This document shows positions 1 through 10,944 of a stretch of 64,000 nt of DNA, one piece after another. The notes below the pieces were generated by a model that saw only the letters and a list, made by a program, of their open reading frames with translations, made no database searches and had not been told where the DNA came from. Numbering within the stretch: the stretch's first letter is position 1; the number at the start of each line of letters is the position of its first letter. Source of the stretch: Rosa chinensis (taxonomy: Eukaryota; Streptophyta; Magnoliopsida; Rosales; Rosaceae); NCBI RefSeq assembly GCF_002994745.2, contig NC_037093.1, positions 68,033,510 to 68,097,509 of the forward strand, read 5' to 3'. The translations under genes were made by a program, and so were the position numbers.

Positions 1-1560
1 AAACAAAGGCAAGAAACCAAAAACCCAAACAAAGGGATGAAATCATTGAAATCAAAACATAAAAGAAGATCGAGACATTAACAAAACACACAGAACGATT
101 CAAAACACAAATCCAATACCTTGCAACCGGTCTATTCTCGCCGAGATCTTCTCCTTTCCTCTCTTCTATCCCTCTTTCCTTTCTTCTCTCTTCTTTCGCT
201 TTGTCTGATCTTGATGTAAGCCACTCAATTTCCAACTCTCCTTCTAGATCTTCCCCTCTTTGTCGCTTTTTTTTTTTCTATCCTGATGCGTGCGGCGGAG
301 TTCCAAACCCCACGGTTATGCCTATCACTGATTAGAGCAAGGACAGAAACGACTTTTCCAACAGCTTGATATATAGTGGAACAGTGAGGACAAAAAGGGC
401 TTTTCCAACACTTCTTATGAACAGTAAAACAGTGTTATTCTCCCTTTATATATAGAATAATTGTTGTTGTTGTTGTTGTTGTTGTTGTGGTTCTCCTCCT
501 CCTCCTCTTAATAATATCTCTTTCTTTTCTTGCCTATATGTATACCCATAGTTTCATGTTTGTGGAGTGTTCTCTTAATAATATTATTATTATGCTTTGA
601 TAATTTGTTAAAAAAACTAATGGTTAAATTTGGTTTTGTTGGTTTATTTTAAGAACTATCTGATAATCATATTGCTAGTGTTGGTTTGCTTGGGTTGTCC
701 TAACTAATTGGTCAATTTGGTTCAGTTTGATAAAATTTATTGATTTTTATTTTGTTTCTTTTTCTTTTTTCTTTCGTTTTATTTTGGTAAGTCAATCATA
801 AATCAAACATCAATATACAATAAATCAGTTTTTATAATTATAGGTAAATGAAAGAAAAATAATACGTTTATTAAGTGAAATGACTTGTATTATCAAACAA
901 AAAACATGCTTCCCATGTAATTACGTCCATCCAATTGAATCCACATTGCAAATTTTATCCTCATACTTTGCAAACAACTCAATGCTTGTTTGTTTACGAT
1001 TCTTAATCCAGGTGCATCATCCTCAAATTTAAAAATAAATATGAAATCAGCGTTTTATTTACTTCAGCCACAAGCTTCCACATTGCAGCTGATAATCGAT
1101 GTACACAAAATTTAGAATGCGCTACATAATATTGAATGCAATGAGTTGCAATCTTCGTGTGGGGACAATATTATGTTCTACTAGCACAATATAGTAGAAC
1201 AAATCATTTCTATAATCATAAGGCCATCATTATTAGGCTGTTGTAAAGTTCTATAGTTGCTCAATGGATTTAAATACACCAAATAATTTCAGTTAGAATC
1301 TTACCAAGAATGATGGATTCGAAGGGGCTCAAATGATTACTGAACTCATATTTTTCGTCCATGTCTCCATTGCAAATCAGATGTAAAATTTTCTCCAAAT
1401 ATGAGTCTAAAGTTTAAGTTTTGACGGAAAAGAAAAGAGGAAATCAAAAAGAGTTTTGAAGTCTTCTGTGTTTTTCCGCGTTTAGGATTTGGGGATGATT
1501 AACTTGCTAAATAGAAAAAGAAAAAGAAAACATAATTATAAGGGAGGGTAGTTAGGGTAA
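1..1560. other. Left-edge intergenic region
   Basis: No protein-coding gene is recognisable here. Around 120-290 a pyrimidine-rich stretch on the plus strand reads, on the minus strand, like a purine-rich 5' leader ending in a splice-donor-like site at about 128. A TATA-like TATATAAA on the minus strand lies near 446-455. This could be the 5' end of a gene running leftward off the window, but nothing proves it. A (GTT)n microsatellite covers about 464-488. The remainder is AT-rich with no pattern I can name. Confidence 0.3.
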
Positions 1561-1679
1561 TTAAAAAAAAATATTTGAATTAATGTGATAGAAAAATAGA
1601 GGTGGTGTATGAATAGAGGAAAAATGGTGTGTAAATAAAGAAAAATGGTATGTGAGTAACATCACACAAATTGAATCCC

Positions 1680-2110
1680 AAATGAGGTGCCATCCAGCCA
1701 CCACTCTTGCATCTCCCAAACCGCCACGCGGCTGCCACCTCCAAATCTCGCCCACAGTCAAAACCCCTTCGCCGACAGAGCACCAGTAGAGAACAACTCC
1801 CACCACCAAAACCTCCAACCTCGAGAGGTCAAAATGGACGAGATACCCCCTGCTACCCTCTGCTGCACAACCCGTATTCACTCCACCACCACTGTCCAAC
1901 AGATTCGTGACAAGATCAGATCAGATCCGACCACGAACCCACAATCCGGAACGAGCCCGAACCCTACCACCGCAACATTCAGTTGCACCAGCCTCCCGTC
2001 CGGCCGCACTCGACACACGCCGGCGAGGCCAGAGACCTGCGCCATTGCCGCCGCGCAGTCGGACGAGAACAGACGAGAAAACGGACAAAGTTAGATTTAA
2101 GGTTAGCACG
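1680..2110. other. GC-rich anonymous block
   Basis: This ~430-bp block is much richer in G+C than its AT-rich surroundings. It has overlapping open frames on both strands, up to 135 codons on plus and 112 on minus. None of these translations resembles a family I know; they are rich in Pro, Thr, Ser and Arg, as expected from compositional bias. A captured gene fragment in a transposon or the body of a retroposon is possible. I could not find convincing terminal repeats or a target-site duplication. Confidence 0.3.
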
Positions 2111-2291
2111 TGGGGCGCGTTCCACAAAGATTGATGTCCAGTAGTGAGTTTTTTATAAGACCATATTATATGCAAGTAATTGCTTGCTTGCTTATATGCT
2201 GTCTAAGAAAATGACGTGCTTGGATGACTTGGTAAAAACTCGTGAGTTTCACGTTGTTTTTCTATGTTTGTGATTCAGCTGCCGTGCAGAT

Positions 2292-2404
2292 CTGCATAGT
2301 ATGCAGACTGCTTAGATAGAGTTTAGATAGGCACGTGCACTGCACGTGATGAGACCTTAAACCCCTAAACACAACACCACGCATTCCATCTGCATAGTAT
2401 GCAG
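2292..2404. repeat. Two copies of a 15-bp palindrome flanking a G-box-rich spacer
   Basis: The palindrome CTGCATAGTATGCAG is present exactly at 2292-2306 and again at 2390-2404. Between them, around 2332-2350, lies an almost palindromic sequence with two CACGTG hexamers. The arrangement could be a paired regulatory site or the ends of a very small element. No gene lies immediately beside it, so no function is assigned. Confidence 0.4.
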
Positions 2405-2506
2405 GGCTGCATATCAGAATTTTCCCTATGCTTAAACGTCAATTACGGTTAAACAAGTGAATATCATCTAAAGGAGGCTAGTACTTGTTTTTCTTGCTGT
2501 CCTTGC

Positions 2507-3087
2507 TAGGGATGGCAAAAATCCCCAGCGGGGCGGAGCTCCATTGGATACCCGCCCCTAATGGGGGGAGAATTCGGAGACAAATGGGGAATGGGGATGG
2601 GGATCCCCAATCCCCGCTATCTAAGATTAGGGATGGGGCGGGGATGGTATTGTGATCCCCATCCCCAAACCCGCCCCAATAATATATACATATATTTAAC
2701 TTGTATATATTTTAATTTATTTTTTATAATATAAATCACAAATATATATATTTACTACTTTACTTTAATAGCTACAGTTTTACTTTAATGGTGTTTTGAC
2801 TTTTGCACTTACTGAATTATGATTTATGAATTTAATCATATTTTTAATTTATTTGTTGTAGATTTTGATTTTAAAAAAGGAAATATGAGAAAAAATTATC
2901 TTATTTATTAAATTCTTATTGGGGATTTGGGGTGGGTTTGGAGGCTTAGTCCCCAATGGGGATGGGGACGGGGAATCCCCAATATATTTTTATTGGGGAT
3001 TGGGGCGGGGATGGGGGTAGAAAATGACCCCGGGGATGGGGATGGTATTGTGATCCCCATCCCCAACCCGCCCCATTGCCATCCCTA
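2507..3087. mobile_element. hAT-type MITE with 8-bp TSD
   Basis: This 581-bp nonautonomous DNA element has terminal inverted repeats (TAGGGATGGCAA at the left, its complement at the right). It is bracketed by a perfect 8-bp target-site duplication, GTCCTTGC, at 2499-2506 and 3088-3095. An 8-bp TSD with short TIRs is characteristic of the hAT superfamily. Both subterminal regions are packed with GGGGATGGGG-like motifs, probably transposase-binding repeats, while the centre is AT-rich and noncoding. No transposase frame is present, so mobility would depend on an autonomous relative elsewhere. Confidence 0.9.
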
Positions 3088-3095
3088 GTCCTTGC

Positions 3096-4457
3096 TTAGA
3101 TAATGGAAATATATCTTAATCGGGTATCAAAATTTCCCGATGAATGAATTGGTTGGTCATTTTTCCCGGGTCTTTGTCTTGGATATAAGACCCGGAATCC
3201 AGTAATCATCGAGCAAGATTGAGAATGTAATCAACAGTAAAAACAAACCATTAATTATTGCATATATGAGAGAAATCGACTCGATAAAAGACGTGTGACA
3301 AGATTTAAGAAATATCTACTCAATCCTATCCCTTGCAATGGACTTCTCTTGATGTATTTGTCAATAATGGAAGCACGTACTCATGAGGTTTTGAAATGAA
3401 GTAAGCATTCATGAGATTTTGACATAAAGTAATGATTTCAGTTGTTGATTTTTATTAGGACCAAATTAACACGAAAATTTAAGGATAATTTTAGGCAGTA
3501 ACTGAGCTACAACGTATAACACGAGCTCCAGAGTATGTCACTACGCAGTACGCACGATGAGATTATTGTTCCTTATACAAAAGTAGAAGATTAGTGAATT
3601 AGCCCCAAAATGATAAGTAAGAGAACAAATATACGTAGAGAATACAAAAGAGGATTAGAGGACAAAAGGTGGAGTCTACTGTCTACCCAACCAAAACAAA
3701 TCAATATCTTAATATTTCGATTCAAACACCTTAGCTTTTTATTACAAAAAGTAAATAATTTTCTGACGTGTAAAACATGATGATATCAATATTCAACTCA
3801 GAGATGCTCTTAATTCATGTCAATTCTATAATTCTTCAAAAGTTTGGGCGGAAGGGGACTCTAAAATACAATTACTTATTGCCTGCGTTCTTGGGATAGC
3901 CTCCATTCGTTATCATCTCTATATGACTCTGTGCAATAACTATTTTTGTATTATTTCAGTTGATTTATATATGTGTGTGTATATATATATATATAATTTT
4001 TTTTTTTTTACTTTTCTTTTTTTGGCTGAAGGTTGACATATTGTTGGATTGTTGGATCAGCACACCGCACACGCAAGTTGTCCAGCCAGGCACGTTTGAA
4101 AAGTTAGAGTCACATGCCGGTAAAGAACAAACCAATCACGCACAGCATGTTCACTGCTCCGGTCACAGCCGATTCAGATTAAAGAGAAAACGCTTCAGGG
4201 CTCGGGCGTCATGTACCTAAAAACATGGAAATAGAAATATAGTTTCCCCTTCCGTCTTATTCTCGTCCGATGTTAAATCTTTCCATTATTATTATTATTT
4301 TCTGAGCCGACCAGATCGTAGATGTGTAATCCAAGCCACCCACCACAGAGAGAAAGAAACGTCAGGAACATTGGAGAAGAAGAAGAAGAAGCATTTCATC
4401 GAAAACCACAAAATCTAACTCTCTGATGAGTCCTCCTCGTCGCCCCTGCATTCAACC
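3096..4457. other. Intergenic region upstream of CBL10
   Basis: No coding sequence is recognisable. The segment holds a short TA/TG microsatellite near 3967-3994 and a poly-T run near 3998-4010. The last ~150 bp before 4458 contain a GAAGAA-rich stretch at about 4373-4391 and probably the 5' leader of CBL10. An upstream ATG at 4426, out of frame with CBL10, overlaps the main start (see findings). Confidence 0.5.
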
Positions 4458-5966
4458 ATGGACAATTACTCGGTAATATATTAATCCCCGAATTTTTGGC
4501 AAATGTAATTCCGTTTGTTTATGTTTTTTTTTTTTTGCTGATTGAAAAACAAAAAAAATTGAAGAGAACGAGCTCTCTATCATTGGGCGAGAAGCTGTGC
4601 GCGGCGTTTATACCGTTTGTAGCGATCATAGAGGTGTTGGTTTTGGCCGTCACCGATTGCTTCACTTACCGGCCTCGCCCTGTCAAACGTGCTCACGCTT
4701 TCGGAGACGTGACTCAGCTCGCCCGGGAAACTCGATGTATGTAAGCACATTCGATTTTGGAATATATTCGGCTATTCGCCTCTGTTTTTTTTTTTTTTTT
4801 TTTTGGTTATTGAAAAAAAAGAAAAATGAGAATCCGTGTTTTTTTTTTTTTTTGGATGTGATGCAGTTAGTGTTAATGAGCTGGAGGCGTTGTATGAGCT
4901 GTTTAAGAAGTTGAGTAGCTCGATCATCGATGACGGGTTGATTCACAAGGTGAGAATGATGATCGGATTTTGAGTAATTGTGAGAGCTGTTGTGGAATTG
5001 TTGTAATGGAGTGTGATTGTGTTGCAGGAAGAGCTTCAATTAGCACTGTTCCAAACTCGCCATGGCGAAAATCTTTTCCTTGACCGGGTAAGTATGACAA
5101 GTTTTTTAAGTCATTACTGGTTATTTGGACCTCTGTGACACATTTTGTGTTGTATTGTGTAGGTTTTTGATCTGTTTGACGAGAAGAAAAATGGTGTCAT
5201 TGAATTCGATGAGTTCATTCACGCGCTCAATGTGTTTCATCCCTATGCTCCTATACAGGAGAAGATTGATTGTAAGTGACTGCTACAAGCGGCAGCAAAT
5301 TGATTTGTGCGAATGCAAGGTGATATGTCTGTCTCATGTATATTCCTCTTTCATTTCTTGCAGTTGCATTTAGGCTGTATGATCTGAGACATACTGGATT
5401 CATTGAGCGTGAAGAAGTGAGTGCTCCCTTTATCCATGTCCAAGCCTCCTCCTAGGCAGTGTGTTTCGTTAGGTACTTAAGATCAAGTCAGTTCTGTTTT
5501 TTTGTTTCAGGTTAAGCAAATGGTGATTGCTATACTGATGGAGTCTGACACGATACTGTCAGATGATCTTCTGGAGTCTATCATTGATAAGGTAAGCACG
5601 AAGCTTCTGCTCAGGTTTGAGCTGGGTAGCTTGTGGAGAGTATAGTACTCACGGCATCTTTTATTTGTCTTGCAGACATTTGATGACGCTGATGCCGACA
5701 AGGATGGGAGAATCAATAAACAAGAATGGAAGGCTTTTGTGCTTCGACATCCAGCCCTTCTGAAAAACATGACTCTTCCTTATTTGAAGTACGTTTCTCG
5801 ACTTGTCTTTATATTTCCATTATTCTGCAACCTGCAGCATTCCAGTTAACTGTTCATGATTTCAAACATCGGTGAATTTTACTGACCACCTTTGTCAATT
5901 GCATTCTCTAGGGACATCACCACAATGTTTCCAAGTTTCATTTTCAACACCGAAGTCGAAGACTGA
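4458..5966 (+). CDS. CBL10: Calcineurin B-like calcium sensor, CBL10 type
   Basis: Nine coding exons fit GT-AG rules: 4458-4472, 4565-4736, 4867-4949, 5028-5087, 5163-5271, 5364-5416, 5511-5591, 5676-5788 and 5912-5966, giving 246 aa. The N-terminus lacks the usual CBL myristoylation motif. Instead it has a hydrophobic segment at about residues 14-36 (containing [15 protein letters not shown]), the hallmark of CBL10. The EF-hand core follows, including the [13 protein letters not shown] and [15 protein letters not shown] loops, and the C-terminus is [15 protein letters not shown]10 proteins bind calcium and recruit CIPK kinases such as CIPK24/SOS2 to plasma membrane or tonoplast in salt tolerance. 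The 4458 start is chosen because it is in frame with exon 2 and has a strong ACCATGG context. The first coding exon is only five codons. Two alternative starts could exist if the leader is spliced differently. Confidence 0.93.
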
Positions 5967-6562
5967 AAATTTGAAGCCCTTTTCCCTCGGAGGATCATTG
6001 AAAGAGCATTAATTCCAAATCTTCAGCGTCTTGTGCAGCTACTTTGGACCGGCAGAATCAACCAGTTGTCCTTTTGAAATGACTTATTGGCAGATACAAT
6101 GCAGCATTTCTGGAAACAGGAAACACCGTACCTGAGTTTAGGGAAGGCTACGATGCTGCTGCTGTATCACAAGATTGTTTCGGTTCCTCTCTATCAATTC
6201 AAAGCATTTGTTGTACAGTGAAACAGTAGTTATTTTTGTAGTGAATTTGATGTAGGTGCGATATTTTAGATTTTGTAGTGCTTCTTGTTGATAGATGCAT
6301 TAAATTAATGAAGTCGGGGGTATATGGTCTTACCAGGCAACAACGACTAACATATATATAAGGTTGATCATAGTATGTGGTATTTATATACGATTATTGA
6401 TTTGTTGGTATTGACTATCAAGTGTAATGTTATAACTAATTTGATGGTTACACAGCAAACATATAATGGTATATGCCATAGACTCGCAGTGATTTATTGA
6501 GAAACACTAGTCGTAAATCTAGCAACCCACTCATAACTATTGCTATAGTTTTCTTGGGCAAT
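5967..6562. other. CBL10 3' UTR and tail-to-tail intergenic gap
   Basis: About 330 bp downstream of the CBL10 stop read as 3' UTR. The remainder leads into the 3' end of the first GLR relic on the opposite strand. The segment around 6455-6495 resembles 14715-14750 next to the third GLR relic, which ties this junction to the tandem duplication. No other gene is seen. Confidence 0.45.
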
Positions 6563-8168
6563 CTAATGAGGCACTGGCCTCTGTTCACTGGAGGAGGTCA
6601 AGTCAATTGCATCTTCAATCTCTTGGGTTGCTTGAGTGTTGGGATTCAAGTCAGCATGCTCAGTCCGGACATGCTGTTCAAGATCAATGTGTGAGTCAAT
6701 GCGGTTCGTACTTGATGCCCTCGCGGAAGAATTAGTGTCCGGTAAGGATTCAACTGCACTTAGACCATGAACACGATCTTGCAGTCCTCTCCTGTTATAA
6801 GTGTGCGAAGTGGGGTCTCTTCGATCATATATCCTCAATATCGCACGAATTCTTCCCCAAAATGTGGTTTCTGGATCAAGGTTCAGCAAGGTGCGCCTGT
6901 GCTCATAAAAGAACATGGCTGCAAATATGAGGAGAGCTAATGATGAAGCAACCCCAGCAATGATAAAGAGCCCCCAAAAGCTATCAACCGTTGGAGTAAG
7001 ATTGCTGGAAGAGTCCCCTGAGGTGGAGTTTGAACAACTTGTAAACCATTTTCCCTCAATTTTCGTCATGTCAGTTCTCTCGATTTCCCTTGAAACATGA
7101 CGTGTGAGGAGTGAACCTTTTTGGAAGGCCTGCAAGTCACTTCCGAAATGAGAAAACATGTACTCGAGGAAAGCAGAGGCGAAGAAAACAGATAAAACAG
7201 CAAGTGAACTTACAAAGGCAAAGCCATCAGCTTTAAATGTTGGCTCAGCTATGGTATACTTTGAGCAATAAATTGCAAGAAACAGTTTCATGTAGGGGGT
7301 TTCATCAAAAGCAGCAGTAATACCATTATTTTCACTCCCATTTTGAAAGAGTTCATTCAATTCTTCTGGGGAATTATAGGTCTTTAAGTTTTTCATCCTG
7401 AAATCCTAGTTGCCTCAAAATCCCATAAACAAAAGAAGCTGTTTGGTAGCCAACAGTGTCCCCATTCTTCAGGAGCTGGTTTACATCGGAAATGTTCTTT
7501 TGGAGCTGTTGAACTGTCAAAATGGAGCTGAAACTGGCAGTGTAACTTTCAGTCAGTATGAGAACTACAAAGCACCATGTGATCACGACAAACCTAGCCA
7601 AGTTACTCACTACTGGCTCCCCTGTTAAAATTAAAAGTGGGATATGAGTCATACAGACATAGAAAATGTAAATAAAGCTTATTCTAACATTTTGGATCAG
7701 AGGAGGGAGGATGATCAGTAGAAAAGAGGTGATGAAGAAATGAGTGACAATACACAAAAAAGAAAGAATAGTTTCCAAAAAACAACAGTTCTTTAGTTTA
7801 TATACTCCAAATAATTTCTCATCTCTCCCTGAGCTTTATCATCTATATACCTATAATTTTTCCCTCCTTTATCTTTGATTAAACATACCAAAAAAATAAA
7901 AAATGTTGCTGTTATGGTATCTTTGAGAAAATTAAAGGTTTTGGTATTATCAGTTTATCACTGGAAGTGGTCAGCTGCACTAAGATAGAGGGTATATCAT
8001 TTGTTAACAACAGAAGAAAACGAGTATTAATTGTTTCTAGAAAGAATTAAGCACCAATGCAATTGCAGAACAACTTGAAATAATTGAACTTACGGTGTGC
8101 AAAAACCATCGTTGAGAAGGAGTACCACAAGCTTGTGCCCATTTGGTGACGTGGAGGCCCCTGAAAGC

Positions 8169-8837
8169 ATGTCGGGTCAAGGTATTTGTCGTGTCGCAAG
8201 AGACAAACCCAAACCCAACTCATTTAATAATCGTGTCAAAAATTTAAATCCAAACCCAACCTATTTATTAAAAGGGTTACCCGTTTCCCACCCGCTTAAC
8301 CCATTTAATAAATAGGTCGTGTAGTGTTAGACAAAATGATTTATTTAAACGTTAACAATACGACCCGTTTAACTTAAAAAAAACATAAATTGATTAAATT
8401 CGCTAAAAACTCCACAAGACGAAGAATATAAATAATTATATATAATTCATAAATAATTAATCCAATAATTATAAAGCAAAATATTTCAAATTGTTTAATT
8501 CTATAATCAAATACTCCAAACGTCCAAAATTTCAAGAAGAAGTACAACAATTCATAAATAATTAAATCCAATAATTATAAAGCAAAATATTTCAAATTGT
8601 TTAATTCTATGATCAAATACTCCAAACGTCCAAAATTTCAAGAAGAAGTACAACATTATTGGGTTATATGGGTTCACTTCGTGTTGGCGGGTTGACCTGT
8701 GGCCTACCCATTTATTAAATGGGTCATGGCGGGTTGACCCACGGCCGACCCGCTTTTTAATCGTGCGGGTTCAACCCACTTTATTTCATGCGGGTTTTGA
8801 GTTGTGTTATCTGGTCGTGTCGGAATTGACAGCCCTA
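8169..8837. mobile_element. Left-truncated hAT-like MITE inside GLR relic 3
   Basis: The right end terminates in ATTGACAGCCCTA. The interior is full of repeated motifs related to GGGTTGACCC and ACCCATTTA, typical of a common plant hAT-like MITE family. The matching left terminus is missing, so the element is truncated or deleted together with part of the GLR exon. It contains an internal tandem duplication of ~105 bp (see separate entry). No clear target-site duplication can be shown. Confidence 0.6.
8446..8657. repeat. Tandem duplication of ~105 bp within the MITE
   Basis: Two nearly identical copies lie head to tail at about 8446-8551 and 8552-8657. They differ by one inserted A and one substitution that I can see. 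The unit is AT-rich and noncoding. Confidence 0.85.
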
Positions 8838-9059
8838 CTTAGAATAATAAGAGTTTTACCCCAAGAAACACTTTATCAAGTAAATCAATGTAACTACCGA
8901 CGTCCTCACCATTAGGCTCTGCAAAGGGATGAAACTCATAAGGAACAGGGAATGATAATAATTTTATTACAGCATAAAGACTTCTATGCAGTATCGAGTG
9001 ATATCAGGGGAGATGATCCTCTGATAAGCTATTTCCCTCCTAACCTGCCTAAGCTTTCC

Positions 9060-9300
9060 ATTGGATTTTGACACGTGGCTATAGTGAATCTAATGGTCTA
9101 CAACAATTTTAATTTTTCTTTTGGTGTCGTTTATACTTTGGTTGTCGTTTATTATCTCGACCATAGGGAGCATCTAGCTTTTGGTGCTATCACCTCCGAA
9201 TCACGCCACGTACACGGTACCCAACAATATTCCCTCCAAAAACAGAAAAGAGGGACTCTCAGATCTAAAATCCAGCAACACGACTCTCAGTACTAAAAAT
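9060..9300. other. Relic of the 5' flank of the 26.7-kb gene
   Basis: The stretch around 9145-9215 (a TTGTCGTTTATTATCTC-like motif, then GCTTTTGGTGCTATCACCTCC and CACGCCACGTACAC) closely resembles 26548-26620. That is the promoter region of the At5g11810-like gene. The gene body does not follow here. This relic marks the right edge of the first duplicated block. Confidence 0.6.
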
Positions 9301-9320
9301 AAAAAAACCTGCAACATCCT

Positions 9321-9565
9321 ACCCTTCATGACTCCTTATTTGAAGTATGTAGATTGACTGATATATATATCCATTATTCTAGAAGAAACTGCAACACAAC
9401 AGTCTCATCATTACTGAACCTTTGCACCCTTAACTGTTCATGATTTCAAACATTGTTAAAGATCACGGATCAATTAGAAAATTACTCCCATACTCTCTAG
9501 GGAGTAGGGACATCACTACCAAGTTTCATTTCACAAAGAAGTGGAAGACTGAAAACTGAAGCCAA
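9321..9565 (+). pseudogene. Relic of the CBL10 3' end
   Basis: Similarity to the end of CBL10 is clear. It covers the end of exon 8 (CATGACTCCTTATTTGAAG against CATGACTCTTCCTTATTTGAAG), intron 8 with the shared stretch AACTGTTCATGATTTCAAAC, and exon 9 beginning GGGACATCAC. The coding part carries deletions and no longer encodes the FIFNTEVED tail. It lies tail-to-tail with GLR relic 2, exactly as the intact CBL10 lies with GLR relic 3, so it was copied as part of the same block. Confidence 0.8.
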
Positions 9566-10437
9566 ATAATTGATAACTAGAGCAATAGCCTTCTTAGGCA
9601 ATCTAATGAATTATTGACCTCTCTTCCCTTTGGGAAGTTGACTCAAGTGCATTTTCAATCTCTTGGGTTGCTTGACCATTGGGATTCAACTCATTCAAGT
9701 CACCAAGCTCAGTGTCGGCAGGAGGAGTTCCCAGCTCTTCAATAACAATGCGTGATTGAGTGTTGGCGCTTGATGGCCCTGGGGGAGAGTTGGTGTTTGG
9801 TGAGGGTTCAACAGCACCTATTATACCATGAACTGAATCTTGCAGCTGTCTCCCGTTGTAAGTATCCCAATTGGGGTCCCTTTGGTCATACAATCTCAAT
9901 GTGACCCAAATTCTACTCCAAAAAGTGGCTTCTGGATCAAAGCTCATCAAAGTGTGCCTGTGTTCATGGAAGAACATGGCTGCACATATGAGGAGAGCTA
10001 ATGATAAAGCAACCTCAGCAACAATGAAGAGGCCCCCAAAGCTATCAAGGCTAACAGTAAGACTGTTGGAAGAACTTGTGGTGCTGGAGTCCGAACAAGT
10101 TGCTTAGTTCTTGAACCACTTGTCCTCGATTTTATCCATCTCACCTCCCTCTTTTACCCTAGTGATTGCACATTTGCACTTGAAACATCACGCGTGAGAT
10201 TAAACGAGCCTTTTCGGAAGACCTGCAAGTAATCACCCCCAAAGAAAAATCCCACATGAGAAAACATGTATGCGAGAGAAAACCAGAGTCAAGAAAAAGA
10301 GAAACAGCGACAACTTACAAAGGCAAAACCATGAGATTTAAATGTTGGCTCAACTACGGCATATTTTGAACAATAAGTCGCAAGAAAAAGTTTCTTGTAC
10401 TGGGTTTCGACAAAAGCAGCTGAAATACCATGGTTTC

Positions 10438-10944
10438 TGATGCGGGAAGCGTGAACACGATAGTAAGAGACTCCGTCAAGCGTCGAAAGCCATATGAGAT
10501 GAGCTAGAATCCACCAGCAATTACGGGCACAGCCGTAAGAAAGATAGAGAAACTTCTCTAATATTTGGGTTTTTATTAATAACTTGAATGAAAATTACAA
10601 TCTAACAGGTGCCTTATATAGGGCACATAGTATAAACCTAATACAACTAGAAAATATAAAGAACAATTTATTGTAGACTAAAACTAGGAAACCTAATTAA
10701 ACCTGATTAAATAAAGATCGGAAATAAAATCCTAGATACTAAAGAATATTACGTTTGGAATCTCAGTCAAGATTTTGCTCGAGAATCCCGATATATCCAA
10801 AAGAGTAATTTATGATTAATTCCATCATTAAGAAGCCTATTTGAATACCAATTTCCAATATTCAAATTATTCTTCTTAATGTGAAGACGCTTCTTTCTTT
10901 TCGAGATTTTTGATTGAAATTGGCTAAAATCTAGTCCTACATCA
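10438..10944 (-). repeat. 3' LTR of the retropepsin-only element
   Basis: This 507-bp copy matches 11919-12424 almost base for base. The differences I noticed are single substitutions near 10523, 10558 and 10933, and one extra T near 10773. Confidence 0.92.

Larger units (their letters stand above)
6563..9002 (-). pseudogene. Glutamate receptor-like (GLR, clade II type) relic 3, truncated
   Basis: Read on the minus strand, the recognisable pieces are: a ligand-binding S1 fragment at ~8860-9002; the end of the pore exon at 8094-~8167; the SYTAS-containing exon at 7214-7621; and the last membrane helix plus C-tail at 6563-7129. The first two GLR exons (signal peptide and amino-terminal domain) are absent. 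A two-base frameshift lies in the S1 fragment near 8985. A MITE interrupts the pore exon at ~8168. One extra A in a run near 7390 shifts the frame after the DEK residues; the other copies have one A fewer. GLRs are plant ligand-gated cation channels of the plasma membrane, but this copy cannot make one. The C-terminal exon alone remains open for over 180 codons. Confidence 0.88.

Noticed and set aside
1687..2094. 135-codon plus-strand ORF in the GC-rich block
   Set aside because: Composition-driven; overlapping frames exist on both strands and no domain or splice context is recognisable.
3960..4220. 86-codon ORF starting in a TA/TG microsatellite
   Set aside because: The N-terminus is encoded by low-complexity repeats and the remainder resembles no protein.
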